Below are positions 1 to 10,381 of a stretch of DNA of 64,000 nucleotides, piece by piece (the stretch's first letter is position 1; each line of letters starts with the position of its first letter). A program made the translations under genes and the position numbers. This DNA comes from Phaeodactylum tricornutum CCAP 1055/1 (taxonomy: Eukaryota > Bacillariophyta > Bacillariophyceae > Surirellales > Neidiaceae). The stretch is taken from the NCBI RefSeq assembly GCF_000150955.2, contig NC_011697.1:169830-233829 (forward strand), read 5' to 3'. Below the pieces are notes generated by a model that saw only the letters and a list, made by a program, of their open reading frames with translations, made no database searches and was not told the origin of the DNA.

Positions 1-2751
1 ACATAGCTGTATTTGTCATACGCTTCAATGCTTTGATTGCGGTTTCCGCTCGATTCAACCACGGTGAATATGGCTCAATCTCTTTAGCATGAGCTCCTGC
101 AGCACGAACCTTTCGTCTGAACTCTCCTTGAACTAATTCTTTGGCACCATCTGAAATAATTTCAGCTGGAACTCCCTCACGATGAAATAACAAATCCAAC
201 GTATCGTGAGCCTGACCTTTCGACTTCATTGGGTAAGCACGAGTCCAGTCAACATCGTTCACATAAATTTGAGCACAAGAATTTCCTCGAGACGAGACAA
301 TAATCGAAAACATCGTATCCGTATACAAACTCGTGCGCAAGTGACGGTATCTCAACTGTGCAGTGACTGGTTTCACTCTCTTCGCTAACGATCGACTAGC
401 AATGTCTTTGACCCCTCTCTGAGTCGTTGCGAGTAATGTTCGCTTCGCTGTCGATAAACCAATGTTCCATCGCTTCGCCAACTCTTCTGGCGTTACCTTA
501 TACCTGTAATTCGACGACTGTGCAACACTAACAATACAAGTCTTTTCAAGTTCATCAATCAAATGTTTGTCTTCCAAAGACATCGAAACAGATGATAAAA
601 CCATTGATACTGTACTGTCTTTCGTTGTAACCATTTGAATGTTCGCATGTGCAGAATTTCTCGTTACCAACGCACCCTTACTATCGGTGAACTTCTCCTC
701 CTGACGAGAAAAATCTGTCGAATACGGATCCCAAATCGGACTTTCATAAGTAAGGTTCAACTTGTGAAAATTTCGAAACTCCTCCGCAGACGGCTTGCGG
801 ACTGGTAAGTAAGAAATGACTCCATCTAATGATAATGGTAACCTCACATCGTCTTTCGGGAAATAAATCGAATGCGATAACTCCGTAAGTTTTTCCGACA
901 AAAATCGGGGACAATCATTCACTTCGACATCATTTAATCGAATTTGATTCGGATTTAACAAAGCATGTTCCATTGTAGGAAAATGTAAAGCCTGATGAAT
1001 AACTAAAATAAATGTCTCATATGTGTAAGGATGATCAAAAGCAAATGCAGCAGAGACAATTGGTACAGACCGGGCTTGACCAAATGTAGATAAAAACGCA
1101 GAAACATCAACCGTTCGAGAGGTTCTTGAAATATGTAAGCGTGTCGACCAACACAACATGTATCCGCGTGAGAATCTAACTCCGCGTGTGATATAAATGC
1201 ACTCTCAAGTGACTGTATAGAAATAGGACATGTAGACACAACCGACACTTTCGGTAATTGTCAAGAATTTCTCTGTGACATGCTTCGACCTGCCGATGAC
1301 TTCGATGTAAGAGAATTCGTATCATCGTGACTGATCTTTGACTTCTTTTCGTCATCATTGCCCTTAGAATTAACACCAGATGCATTTCGCCGCTTTCCAC
1401 CAGCTTCTTCACGTAAAGTATGCAAATGGCGCTTTTGTTCTGCATTCATGGTCTTGTATTCATCAAAAGTATAATATCTATCCACCATACCATTGGTAGA
1501 TCCCTTGTTGAAAACACCCTTGTTTCCACCATGACCACCACGACCTTTGTTACCACGTCCTGACCCTTTACCTTGCCCTCAACCACGACCAGATCGACCT
1601 GACGAAATATTTCGAAGCTGAGCCTGGTTCTGCTCTTCAATAAATTCACTAAGAAAATTCACTGTCGCTTCAAAATCATTTTTCAAAGATGGGTTAGCAC
1701 AAACAGTGGCAACTGCAGAATTTAGAAACGGTGCCTGAATACGTTTCAAAAATTTTCGAACTTTTGCTGCCTCCGTCAAAGGTTCTCCAAACTCTTCCAT
1801 ATCTGTGTGCGCTTGCTGATGAATCTCTGCAAAGCGCTCAAAAGTAAAACCACGACGCTCTCCGTTATAAAACTTTGATTCAAGGTCCCCTTCAGCTCGT
1901 GTCATGATCTTCGACTGATTCGTTGGTCCCAAATAATGCGAACGCAAAGCAAACCACGCCGCACGACCGTTTCGAGCTCTCGAATACGACGACACCCAAC
2001 TCCAAGCCGGACCTCCATGAGTACAACTACGAATAATGGTCCACACCTGAGCATTGTCTGCCGCATAAGACTCTTCATCATGAGGACAGCAAGCAATCAT
2101 TTCTTCGAACGCATCCTGATAGTTATTGTCAGGACCCTCTGGAACCTCTTCCTCTTCACGAATAACATAAGCGAGTGGGACTCCTGTTGTTCCTCGAATT
2201 TGCAGCAAGTACTCCGCAATATTCTCGAACGCATCACGAATCTTCTTTAAATCCTCAATCTGAGTAGGAGCCGTGAGGTCTTTTGCCAACTCTTTATCTT
2301 CCTTTTCACGCTTCTTAATCTCCATCATTGAGTAAATACGCGCCGGATTAAACTGAACTGGATAAGGCCGAGAAGTGCGCTTCAAATGACGAACATAGTA
2401 CGCCAACAAGATAAGACGCTCTTCCGCAGTGGGTGAAATCGCAACACCATTGCGTGGAATCACAGCCAGTGCTCCTGGTTCTTCCGCGTTAGGATTCGGG
2501 AGTGTACCCCCGGGACGACGAATATTCTTACACATATCCTTGATAAAATCATCCGTCGCAATCTCGAAAACATCCATAGACGTAATCGAATCAGTAATGG
2601 CATCATGCTGTTCAACATCAACAATACCAATTGCTTGTAAAGCATTTCGAACTTGAGCTAGAGCGGCTGCCATGGTCAACTTTCTTCTTTCTTCCTGTAT
2701 CACAAACTCATAAAATTCTGTTAGTTGGTTTGGAACATTCAGTGTTCTCAC
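1..2751 (-). mobile_element. Ty1/copia LTR retrotransposon, diatom CoDi-like, partial
   Basis: A copia-like retrotransposon on the minus strand that runs off the left edge of the window. Parts seen in coding order from right to left: a Gag region (about 2673 to 1579), a linker with a short basic, Gly/Asn-rich stretch, an aspartic protease with the motif DSHADTCC (about 1190-1150), and an integrase region (about 1000 to 1). RT and RNase H would lie beyond the window. The order Gag-PR-INT is the copia (Pseudoviridae) order, and the DSHADTCC form is typical of elements known from diatoms. Long readable stretches suggest a fairly young copy with only a few breaks (inference). I could not place the 5' LTR, which should lie to the right of the Gag start. 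Confidence 0.85.
1579..2673 (-). CDS. Gag-like region of the copia element
   Basis: This is the Gag part of the retroelement. It is a mostly helical region of about 360 residues starting at the first ATG (2673), of the UBN2/retrotran-gag kind found in copia elements. The C-terminal end turns Arg/Gly-rich. I see no CCHC zinc knuckle in it. It is the capsid-forming part in related elements; whether this copy is active cannot be judged from the window. Confidence 0.7.
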   Translation of the reverse strand: MAAALAQVRNALQAIGIVDVEQHDAITDSITSMDVFEIATDDFIKDMCKNIRRPGGTLPNPNAEEPGALAVIPRNGVAISPTAEERLILLAYYVRHLKRTSRPYPVQFNPARIYSMMEIKKREKEDKELAKDLTAPTQIEDLKKIRDAFENIAEYLLQIRGTTGVPLAYVIREEEEVPEGPDNNYQDAFEEMIACCPHDEESYAADNAQVWTIIRSCTHGGPAWSWVSSYSRARNGRAAWFALRSHYLGPTNQSKIMTRAEGDLESKFYNGERRGFTFERFAEIHQQAHTDMEEFGEPLTEAAKVRKFLKRIQAPFLNSAVATVCANPSLKNDFEATVNFLSEFIEEQNQAQLRNISSGRSGRG

Positions 2752-2953
2752 GCCACGTGAACACGAGAATTATTGATCATTGATGTCACAAATGTGAATT
2801 TCACATATAGACTTGAATAAATGATATCGATAACGAATACCGTTTCATAACCATAAAATGAGTACACAACGAACTCTAGCGAACTCAAAACAGCTGTCGC
2901 CCTCATCCGTTCGAGATATTTAAACAATATCTATCAGAGTGGAGGATCTGCGA

Positions 2954-3353
2954 CTACCTTGCGGTATAATTCCGATAATAATTGTTGCATAAGTAACTGC
3001 TTCGTATGAGCATACTACTTATCATCCACACATGAATGACGCTCAAAACCCGAGCATTTAGCAAACAATACAATTTTGTGCAATGCACCTTCTTCGATAG
3101 ATGAAGAGATTCATGGATGCGTCCAACCATGGAGATTTTGCCTTGTTTCAGACCGTTAGACGGATACGAAACCCAGTAACCGATCAACACGTCTATCACG
3201 TGGACCACTACGAGAAACTGGCAGTAAATTCCAGGCCTCTGCAGGCTTCGGCGACTTAACAACGACATGAAAAGCCAGGTATTCTGCCCTACCTCCCCAG
3301 GCACAATCGGAATCAGCGATCACTTCGAACACTCGAAAACACAACGAAAACAC
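2954..3353 (-). mobile_element. decayed retroelement scrap, possibly copia RNase H
   Basis: Minus-strand translations of this stretch show short fragments that resemble the end of a copia-type reverse transcriptase/RNase H region, for example an Asp-Ser-Asp near the start and a Gly-Tyr-Trp-Val later. It is strongly degraded and lies just upstream of the Gag region, in the same orientation. It may be the remains of an older insertion next to the younger one. The match is weak and judged by eye only. Confidence 0.3.
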
Positions 3354-4106
3354 TACCTTTGATCCCGCTACCTCAGCATAGAACTACTGGGTCTGATAAA
3401 CTAGAAAACTGCAACGATAACGGGCTAGAATCGTCTAAGGAACCGAAAAGGATCCTGCATACTTTTCGTAGACGACCAAAGGCGTAAAGCACAAGATTAT
3501 AGACTTATCTGATAGACTTAGGGATATGAACCCCTCATGTACCTCTTGACGTAGGGGTTTTCTAGACAGGAACAATTACTTTCGGACTGTCGTTGTTCTA
3601 TGAGGCTCTCCGTCATAGTCGTGATTGAATCCTCGATCTGACTCATTGTACCCTAACCCTGAGAACTCAGGGAAAAAGGAGCGCCAGGAAGGTCGGGGGA
3701 CAGACACCACCAACGCGTGGAGCAGTCTGACCGACTGACTGACCGTCGATGGGACAACAACGACGTTGGTGGGGTAAGTAGTCGTCGGCCGCCGTACCAC
3801 ATACGTACGGTTGGGGTACCTCACGATAATAGCAAGGGCAAGGGGAATCGCGTCGGAACGCGCGACAACCATGGCGCGGAGATTAGGGAGACAGTCAGTG
3901 AATTGGGTGGAAGGGACCAAGCAAGGTCCAGGTTGTCGAAACGAATACAATCTAGCTAGTAGTATTTTGGGAGTGTGATCCATCACTTCCCCATTCCACC
4001 TACGACAGTGCCCACGGTGCATTGTCCCGCTCGCAGTTAAATACTAAACAACAACAATACAACAACAACAACAACAACACACAACAAGACAGTCTTTGAA
4101 CGCAGT
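3354..4106. other. gene-poor spacer and SEC11 upstream region
   Basis: No supported gene. An open minus-strand frame at 3576-4022 has no recognisable domain and is ignored. A weak hairpin lies at 3529-3559 (7-bp stem AACCCCT/AGGGGTT). The right end holds the 5' untranslated region of SEC11 with a CAA-rich tract. The 5' LTR of the neighbouring retroelement could also lie in or near this stretch, but I could not define its ends. Confidence 0.5.
4048..4087. repeat. (CAA)n microsatellite in the SEC11 leader
   Basis: A CAA/ACA-rich simple repeat of about 40 bases that ends about 20 bases before the SEC11 start codon, so it probably lies in the 5' untranslated region. Confidence 0.85.
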
Positions 4107-4664
4107 ATGATCAAGGACATACTGGACAAGCAAGTCTTCGAGCTGAAAAAGCTCTGGGCCAACAAACGCCAACTCACCTTTCAGGTCTTGAATTTGGCCA
4201 TGATTGTCTTTTCGGCTCTCATGATATGGAAGGGTCTCATGTTCGTGACGCAGTCCGAATCACCCGTCGTGGTGGTCCTCAGTGGATCCATGGAACCCGC
4301 CTTTCAACGCGGCGACATTCTCTTTCTCCACAACGCCGTCCGGGAAGTACACGTGGGCGACGTGGTGGTCTTTAAAATCAAAGATCGGGACATCCCCATC
4401 GTCCACCGCATACTCAAAGTTCATTTGGATACCGACACGTTCCAAGTGGATTTACTCACCAAAGGAGACAACAACCGCGTCGACGATCGGGGACTCTACG
4501 CACCCGGACAACTGTGGCTCAACCGAGACGATATCCTCGGCAAGGCCGTTGGGACTTTACGATACGTCGGGATGGTCACCATTGCCCTTAACGACTACCC
4601 CGTACTCAAATATGTACTCGTCGGGATGATGGGGCTCTTTGTACTCACCAGTAAGGAAGGATAA
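4107..4664 (+). CDS. SEC11: signal peptidase complex catalytic subunit SEC11
   Basis: Catalytic subunit of the ER signal peptidase complex, which removes signal peptides from secretory and membrane proteins. The 185 residues match the family's usual size. An N-terminal membrane segment (about 27-48) is followed by the catalytic serine in LSGSMEP (Ser61) and the catalytic histidine in IVHRIL (His100), the Ser-His pair of the ER-type S26B enzymes, where bacterial and plastid enzymes use Ser-Lys. The KGDNN motif (around 115-125) and a C-terminal hydrophobic segment are also present. The first ATG follows a CAA-rich leader. It converges with the methyltransferase gene 150 bp downstream. Single exon. 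In diatoms most plastid proteins also pass through this enzyme. Confidence 0.96.
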   Translation: MIKDILDKQVFELKKLWANKRQLTFQVLNLAMIVFSALMIWKGLMFVTQSESPVVVVLSGSMEPAFQRGDILFLHNAVREVHVGDVVVFKIKDRDIPIVHRILKVHLDTDTFQVDLLTKGDNNRVDDRGLYAPGQLWLNRDDILGKAVGTLRYVGMVTIALNDYPVLKYVLVGMMGLFVLTSKEG

Positions 4665-4756
4665 AAACACCGATTGTACACACACGCCACGATCGTAGGA
4701 CAACAATTGCACTCGTATGTTTATACACATATCTACACACCCTACCGAGAGAGAGG

Positions 4757-4783
4757 CGCACACACACACATACACACACACCA
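4757..4783. repeat. CA-rich simple repeat
   Basis: A CA dinucleotide tract, slightly interrupted, in the 3' space between the convergent SEC11 and methyltransferase genes. Confidence 0.85.
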
Positions 4784-4817
4784 CGTAGCGACATCGACAT
4801 GTCTATATACACAAATT

Positions 4818-6590
4818 CTATACGCCCGGCGCCGGGGACCGTTCCAGTACCATGAGACACTCAATATGTCGCGTTTGCGGAAACAGATCAAAGGGTTGTA
4901 CGGACGTGATGCGGTAGCCCGCCGCGACGATACCTTGGGCGTCACGCGCTTGCGTCGTGGGATCACACGACATGTACACGATCCGTCGTGGTGCAAAGTC
5001 GTACAGTTGCGACAAAAATTCCACGGAACAGCCCTTGCGGGGTGGATCCAGTACCACCACCGTCGTGTCTCGGGGGAAATCCCGAATTTCCGCAAAGATG
5101 TTTTCCGAACTGGCGGCCAGGAATTGGCAGTGGTCGATGCCGTTCCGCTCGGCGTTGGCTTGCGCCTCGCGGACGGCCTTGTCGTTGATTTCGATGCCCA
5201 CGACGGTGGCGAAGGAGGGCGCGGCCGCAATGGCGAACAAACCACTTCCGCAGTAACAATCGGCCAAATGCGTCATGGTGGGTTGTTCGTGGTCGTCCCC
5301 CACGGCGCGGGCCAGTACGTGTTCCACCATGAGCGGCAACACGTAGTAATTGTTTTGGAAAAAGTTGCCCGCCAGGTAGGTAAAGTTGAGGCCTCGGACG
5401 GTGGTGGTCAAGGGTTGCTGGTGGTTGGTTTCGACGTAGTCGTCGTCGGCGTTGCCTTGACGGAAGAGCAAGGTGGCGCCCTTTTTACGTTTCGACGGCT
5501 GGCTCATCAATTCTTGTCGCGTTTGCTGGTACTTGGCGTTAATAGCCGGCGTCGCAATCGGACACGTCTCGACGTTGATGATTTTTCGGGAGGTCATTTT
5601 CTGAAAACCAATTGCTTCGATCATTTTGTTGTTGTTATTGTTGTTACTGTTGTTGTTGATCGCGGCTACGGATTCCGGTTCGACTCGTCCGCGACGTTGT
5701 TTCGCGGGAGCATCGTAGTGCGGTGTCAGTTTACTGCGGTAGCCGTACGTTTGGTCCGTCCCGAGGGTCGGTGCGACGGTGACATCGGTCAATCCGTACT
5801 GGGCCAATCCTTCCTGGACCAGAGTAGTCTTCCACCGTCGTTGCGATTCAATCGAGACATGTTGGAGTTGACAACCGCCACAGTCCGCGGCCAACGGACA
5901 GTGTGGGACGACCCGATCCGGACTGGGTTCGAGGACGGTGACCAAATCGGCTTCACTGTAATTGTTGAAATTGCGAAAGACTGCCACCCGGACCCGTTCG
6001 CCGGGAATGACGTTGGGGACCATGACGACCCAGCGGGTCGTGGATGCGGTAGAATCCTCGGAAACGTCATCGTTGTCGGTGGCATCGGCCAGGGACGTTG
6101 GCAGGCCCGTTGCGGTCGAGTCGGCTTGTTCCGCCGCGGCTGGTGCTGTTGCTGCTGGTGCTGTGGAAGTGACCGACACTACCGACGACGGCAATGTGTA
6201 GCGACCCAATCCCCAACCCCGATTAGTCAACGTTTCAATAACGAGTTCAATTTCTTGACGGTACGCAAAGGGAAAGGCCACAAAGCGGGCCGGAGCGAGG
6301 ACGGGTGGTGGTGACGTTATTGATGACGACGACGACGACGACAGTTCCGGTGCCGACGCTGCACTGTACGTGTCCAATGCGTACTCCTCTACCCATCGAT
6401 TGCGGTGTGACACGGACGTTCCCATGGAACGCCAAGGAAGAAGTGTCGTGATGGTGGCGGACCGACGGCCACGACGATACCCCCCGACGATTGGCAAGGT
6501 CCACGCCCGCAAGCCTTGGGGCCACCACGAACCCCATATACTCACGGTCAAGAATAAAGCTCGTGAGGGAGTGGAAGAAAACCCCGTCAT
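4818..6590 (-). CDS. m5U RNA methyltransferase, TrmA/RlmD family
   Basis: SAM-dependent enzyme that makes 5-methyluridine in tRNA or rRNA. From the ATG at 6590 it has 590 residues. The middle holds a C-x5-C-x2-C iron-sulfur motif (PHCPLAADCGGC) and a fourth Cys in ETCPIA, the [4Fe-4S] ligands of RlmD-type enzymes. The C-terminal half holds the SAM site (DCYCGSGLF), the VVLDPPRKG motif and the catalytic Cys in MSCDP (about Cys542). An Asn-rich insert, mostly AAC/AAT codons, interrupts the central region near 5620-5660. The N-terminus is long and hydrophobic, with Ala-Trp after the hydrophobic stretch and an Arg-rich segment, so plastid or mitochondrial import is possible (inference). The open frame extends 28 codons further upstream without an ATG. 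The substrate (tRNA or rRNA) is not decided by sequence. A 546-codon antisense frame is a shadow. Confidence 0.92.
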   Translation of the reverse strand: MTGFSSTPSRALFLTVSIWGSWWPQGLRAWTLPIVGGYRRGRRSATITTLLPWRSMGTSVSHRNRWVEEYALDTYSAASAPELSSSSSSSITSPPPVLAPARFVAFPFAYRQEIELVIETLTNRGWGLGRYTLPSSVVSVTSTAPAATAPAAAEQADSTATGLPTSLADATDNDDVSEDSTASTTRWVVMVPNVIPGERVRVAVFRNFNNYSEADLVTVLEPSPDRVVPHCPLAADCGGCQLQHVSIESQRRWKTTLVQEGLAQYGLTDVTVAPTLGTDQTYGYRSKLTPHYDAPAKQRRGRVEPESVAAINNNSNNNNNNKMIEAIGFQKMTSRKIINVETCPIATPAINAKYQQTRQELMSQPSKRKKGATLLFRQGNADDDYVETNHQQPLTTTVRGLNFTYLAGNFFQNNYYVLPLMVEHVLARAVGDDHEQPTMTHLADCYCGSGLFAIAAAPSFATVVGIEINDKAVREAQANAERNGIDHCQFLAASSENIFAEIRDFPRDTTVVVLDPPRKGCSVEFLSQLYDFAPRRIVYMSCDPTTQARDAQGIVAAGYRITSVQPFDLFPQTRHIECLMVLERSPAPGV

Positions 6591-6873
6591 GGTCGTTGAA
6601 TGCCCGAACCGAAAGGATCCTCTGTTTTGTGTGTGGAAAGGGGTTGGGATTTTGTGGTGGGGACACAGTCTCACCTAGTCCACTCGGCTATCTCTGGTAC
6701 CCCGATAAACCCTGCTTTCCTTTGACTGCAAAGGGTTTGATTCACATGTGCTCGAACAGTCACGGCAACTTGCGACGGGAACGATGGAAGGAGTAACGAT
6801 GCAACGATGGCCCTCTCCGGTGGCACACACAACACAACACAACATTCACCAGTAGACGTACACAAACCTGTAA

Positions 6874-9165
6874 ATGTTGGCCCCGAATGTGTGGAACGTC
6901 GTGTTGTCTACGAGACGAGTGTGTGGTCGGACACTTGCGACGAACGGTCGGGTTGCCGTGATGCGCAAGACCCTTCGTCGGACCCGCGGGTATTGGCATG
7001 GCCCCGGCGGCGACGGCGGCGGGCCTACCCGAGTCGATTGTCGTTCCTTGTCCACGAATGTCATTCCCACCAATACTCCGTTACACGACGGTCTTTTTGC
7101 CATTCCGGAACTCCAAACACCGTCCGATTTTCTGCAGTGTGCCGTCCAAGCCATGCACCAGTGCGATCAATTGCGCGATGCACTCGGTGACCGCCACGAC
7201 GACCACGCCAATAGCATCACGTCGTCGTCGTCGTTGACCAAATCGTGTGCGGTGGATCGTTTGTACCAACTCGACGAAATTAGTCGCGTCGTTTGCAACG
7301 TAATTGACGCGGCAGAATTGTGTCGTAGTACCCACGCTTCGGAAGAATGGCGTGACGCCGCCCACCGGGCCTTTGTCCTACTCAGCGACTACATTGCTCA
7401 ACTCAATACCGATCCACGTCTTTATCGGGCACTCACGACCATATTCGGGACGTCGTCGTCCTCCACCACCACCACATCGAACTCCTCCACTGCCCACGTC
7501 GCACCGTCCGTCTTTCCGGAATTGACGACGGAAGAACAGCGCTTCGCGCTTTTGTTGCGCGCCGAGTTCGAACGCGACGGCATACACTTGCCGGAACACG
7601 AACGAGCGCACGTACGGAATCTCCAAGCGTCTCTCACCGCATTGGAAACCTCCTTTAGTCGCAATCTCGTTACGTCTCACAAAACCTTTGCCGCACACGC
7701 CCAGGACGTGGCTGACGTACTGCCTCCGCACGTACTCCAAGCCTACCACATTGTCGTCCCACCTGTCACACACGAATCATCCACTGTCCAACTCGGTACT
7801 TCCGAACCGCAAATATTGCAAACACTCTTGCGCTACTCAAACTCGCCGTCGTTGCGGCGACAAGTGTATCTGGAAAGTCACACGGCCGTCCCGGAAAACT
7901 TGGAAATACTGGACGGCTTGGTACGGGTACGCTACGAATTGGCCCAAGCGCTGGGCTTTGACTCGTACGCCGATCGCTTTCTGCGCGACAAAATGGCGGC
8001 CCACCCGAGCAACGTGGCCAGCTTTTTGCAAACGCTGCAACGCAGCAACTCTCCCTTGTACCGACAAGAAATGACCATGCTGTCACAAGCCAAGCAACAA
8101 GTGGAAGGCAATGACGTGGTCGAGCCGTGGGATGTACCCTTCTATATTGGCCTTTTGAAAACACGGGACGGCTTTGATGTGCACGACGTGTCGGAGTATT
8201 TGACGCTGCCGCAGTGCCTCGATGGCATGAAAACGCTCGTCGATAAGTTGTTCGGAATCAATATGCAAGAATGCGAATTGACCGACAACGAACGATGGGA
8301 CGGGCCCACTGTCAAGAAGGAAGAACGAATTCGAAGGTTTGACTTTTTGGAAAAGAGCACCGGTCGGAAGTTGGGAACGATCTACCTCGACCTGCATCCG
8401 CGTGAGGGCAAGTACGGCCACGCCGCCCATTTTACCGTCCGTTGTGGCTGTGTTCTGAACGGACCCAGTGATCCACCCAAGTATCAATACCCCATCGTGG
8501 CTCTGGTGTGCAACTTGTCTAGCACCAACACAAACTTGTCCCATGCCGAGGTCGAGACGCTCTTTCACGAATTCGGACACGCCCTGCATTCCTTGCTCAG
8601 CCGAACTAGATTTCAGCACATGTCCGGAACTCGTGCAGCCATGGATTTTGTCGAAACTCCCTCACATTGGATGGAAAACTACGCGTGGGATACCGACTTT
8701 TTGAAAATTTTGGCGGTGCATCCGCAAACGGGCGCGTCGATTCCCGACGAGTTGATACGGGCCCTGCAAAAATCACGGTACGAGTTCGCTGCGATTGAGC
8801 GCCAAAGCCAGATATTATACGCCACGTTTGATCAAAAATTGTTCGGGGTACCCACTACGGCCGATACAACGGCTCTTTTTGGACAGCTCCATCGAGAGAT
8901 TGGCGTCCCCTACACCGACGGTACGCATTGGCATTCGCGGTTTGGCCATCTCGTCACGTACGGTGCGGGATACTATGGCTACTTGTATGCGCAAGTGTTT
9001 GCCGGCGACATTTGGCGACACCTGTTTCAAGGGCGATCCATGGAGCGAAAGTCGGGCGACGAGCTGTGGCATAAAGTATTGATTCACGGAGGCGCCAAGG
9101 ACCCGAGTGATATGTTGACTGATTTACTCGGAAGGCCACCGCAGGTAAATTCGTTTGGGCAATAA
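6874..9165 (+). CDS. mitochondrial intermediate peptidase, M3 family
   Basis: Zinc metallopeptidase of family M3A, most like mitochondrial intermediate peptidase (MIP/Oct1), which trims an octapeptide from imported proteins after the main processing peptidase. It has 763 residues in one exon, close to the family's usual length. The zinc site is HEFGHALH (His565, Glu566, His569) with the third ligand Glu594 in DFVETPSH. In most relatives the last residue of that block is Gln, here His. The N-terminus is rich in Arg, Ser and hydrophobic residues with almost no acids (several Arg in residues 14-35), fitting a mitochondrial presequence. It is divergent from the methyltransferase gene with 283 bp between start codons. 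A plastid or cytosolic oligopeptidase of the same family is the alternative. Confidence 0.93.
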   Translation: MLAPNVWNVVLSTRRVCGRTLATNGRVAVMRKTLRRTRGYWHGPGGDGGGPTRVDCRSLSTNVIPTNTPLHDGLFAIPELQTPSDFLQCAVQAMHQCDQLRDALGDRHDDHANSITSSSSLTKSCAVDRLYQLDEISRVVCNVIDAAELCRSTHASEEWRDAAHRAFVLLSDYIAQLNTDPRLYRALTTIFGTSSSSTTTTSNSSTAHVAPSVFPELTTEEQRFALLLRAEFERDGIHLPEHERAHVRNLQASLTALETSFSRNLVTSHKTFAAHAQDVADVLPPHVLQAYHIVVPPVTHESSTVQLGTSEPQILQTLLRYSNSPSLRRQVYLESHTAVPENLEILDGLVRVRYELAQALGFDSYADRFLRDKMAAHPSNVASFLQTLQRSNSPLYRQEMTMLSQAKQQVEGNDVVEPWDVPFYIGLLKTRDGFDVHDVSEYLTLPQCLDGMKTLVDKLFGINMQECELTDNERWDGPTVKKEERIRRFDFLEKSTGRKLGTIYLDLHPREGKYGHAAHFTVRCGCVLNGPSDPPKYQYPIVALVCNLSSTNTNLSHAEVETLFHEFGHALHSLLSRTRFQHMSGTRAAMDFVETPSHWMENYAWDTDFLKILAVHPQTGASIPDELIRALQKSRYEFAAIERQSQILYATFDQKLFGVPTTADTTALFGQLHREIGVPYTDGTHWHSRFGHLVTYGAGYYGYLYAQVFAGDIWRHLFQGRSMERKSGDELWHKVLIHGGAKDPSDMLTDLLGRPPQVNSFGQ

Positions 9166-9483
9166 AAAGACTACCACAAACTCATGGAAATGACCAATAG
9201 AATAAGATTTTCGTGAGTGTGAACATTGTCTTCTATGGATAACTCTGTAAAACCCCTTTGGTCCATCTCTACTAGTAGTACTTACTGTCAGTGTCAATGA
9301 TGGCTGATCTGAGGGGAGTAAACACGGAAACTTTACATGATTAAAAACTTCACATGATTAAGGTTTGGGATTAACCAAGACTTTCCAACTACCATGCGGG
9401 CTCTCGGAACATTCGTCTTCTCGGAATTGGATCACTGCTATTCACAGTCAGTCCAGAATCCTCGGGTGAAATCAGTAGAAGCC
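9166..9483 (+). other. spacer: MIP 3' region and V-ATPase F upstream region
   Basis: No gene seen. A ten-base word (ACATGATTAA) occurs twice near 9335-9362. The stretch probably carries the 3' end of the peptidase transcript and the promoter and leader of the V-ATPase subunit gene, both on the plus strand. Confidence 0.5.
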
Positions 9484-10270
9484 ATGGTGCGTGGGATGCG
9501 GTTCAGCGCAAACAGCTATTGCGTAACCCCAAGGATTTGAATAGTCGAATGTCAGAAAGAGGAATACTAAGCAAGAGCACGTGAGAGGAGATTTCTTCTA
9601 CGATGTATTTTTCAGATTTTTGTACATTTCATGGACTGTCCTATGTTTGTAATTTCGTCGTGGCTCACGTCGACGCTTCTTCTGTTTAACTCTACAGGAA
9701 GTCGGTAAACTTATCGCAGTCATCGGTGATGAAGTAAGTCATGTTAATGCTCTGAAGGCGACCGCCATGGTCGACCGCGTCGTTGTATTAGAGAGGCAAT
9801 ATTTCAGCGATCTCTTTCCAAGATTCCATTTCGTTAGTATCAATTTCCTGGAGATAGGAATCAGATATACGGTCGGACATTTCTTTTGAATGTTCATATC
9901 CGATTGTTTGTAGCTCGAAAATTTCCCACCTGACCATTAGCGCTTTCCTCGTCCCTCCTAGGACACCGTCACAGGCTTCTTGTTAGCTGGTGTAGGTCAC
10001 CGCACGGCAGATGGGTCCAACTTTTTGATCGTCAAGCAGGACACGAAGTTGCAACAAGTAGAAGAAGCTTTCCAGAACTTTTCTGTACGTGACGATGTCG
10101 GTATCATTCTCATCAATCAACACGTGGCCAACGATATTAGACACATTTTAAAGGATTACCACGAAACTATCCCGACTGTATTGGAAATTCCTTCAAAGGA
10201 GCACCCGTACGACCCCGAACAAGACTATATCATGCAACGGGTCAACATGTTCCTTGGAGGTGGTATGTAG
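9484..10270 (+). CDS. V-type H+-ATPase subunit F
   Basis: Subunit F of the V1 sector, part of the central rotor of the vacuolar proton pump. Proposed exons are 9484-9486, 9698-9733 and 9962-10270, giving 115 residues against about 115-120 in animals and yeast. The second intron (9734-9961, GTAAGT...CTAG) joins IAVIGDE to DTVTGFLLAGVGHR, the family hallmark. The middle exon begins after a clear CTACAG acceptor, and its frame has an upstream stop and no ATG, so a further exon is needed. The nearest ATG in a good context (GCCATGG) is followed at once by a GTGCGT donor, giving a coding exon of just the start codon, in phase. The alternative donor at 9523 would add 12 residues. Identity is firm, the start is not. 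It converges with exportin-4. Confidence 0.88.
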
Positions 10271-10381
10271 ACAAGACTACAGACAACACTGGGATATCCC
10301 ATAATCGTAAACCCTCATTGCTTGTTACTATGGAAAGCATGATTTATATTAGCTATACTCGAAATGGGTAGAGGAAGGCTT

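Noticed and set aside
3529-3559. Hairpin as tRNA or terminator
   Set aside because: Stem of only seven pairs with a long loop, no T-loop or A/B boxes.
4674-6314. 546-codon plus-strand frame
   Set aside because: Antisense to the m5U methyltransferase, whose motifs are complete on the minus strand. GC-rich codon bias keeps the opposite frame open.
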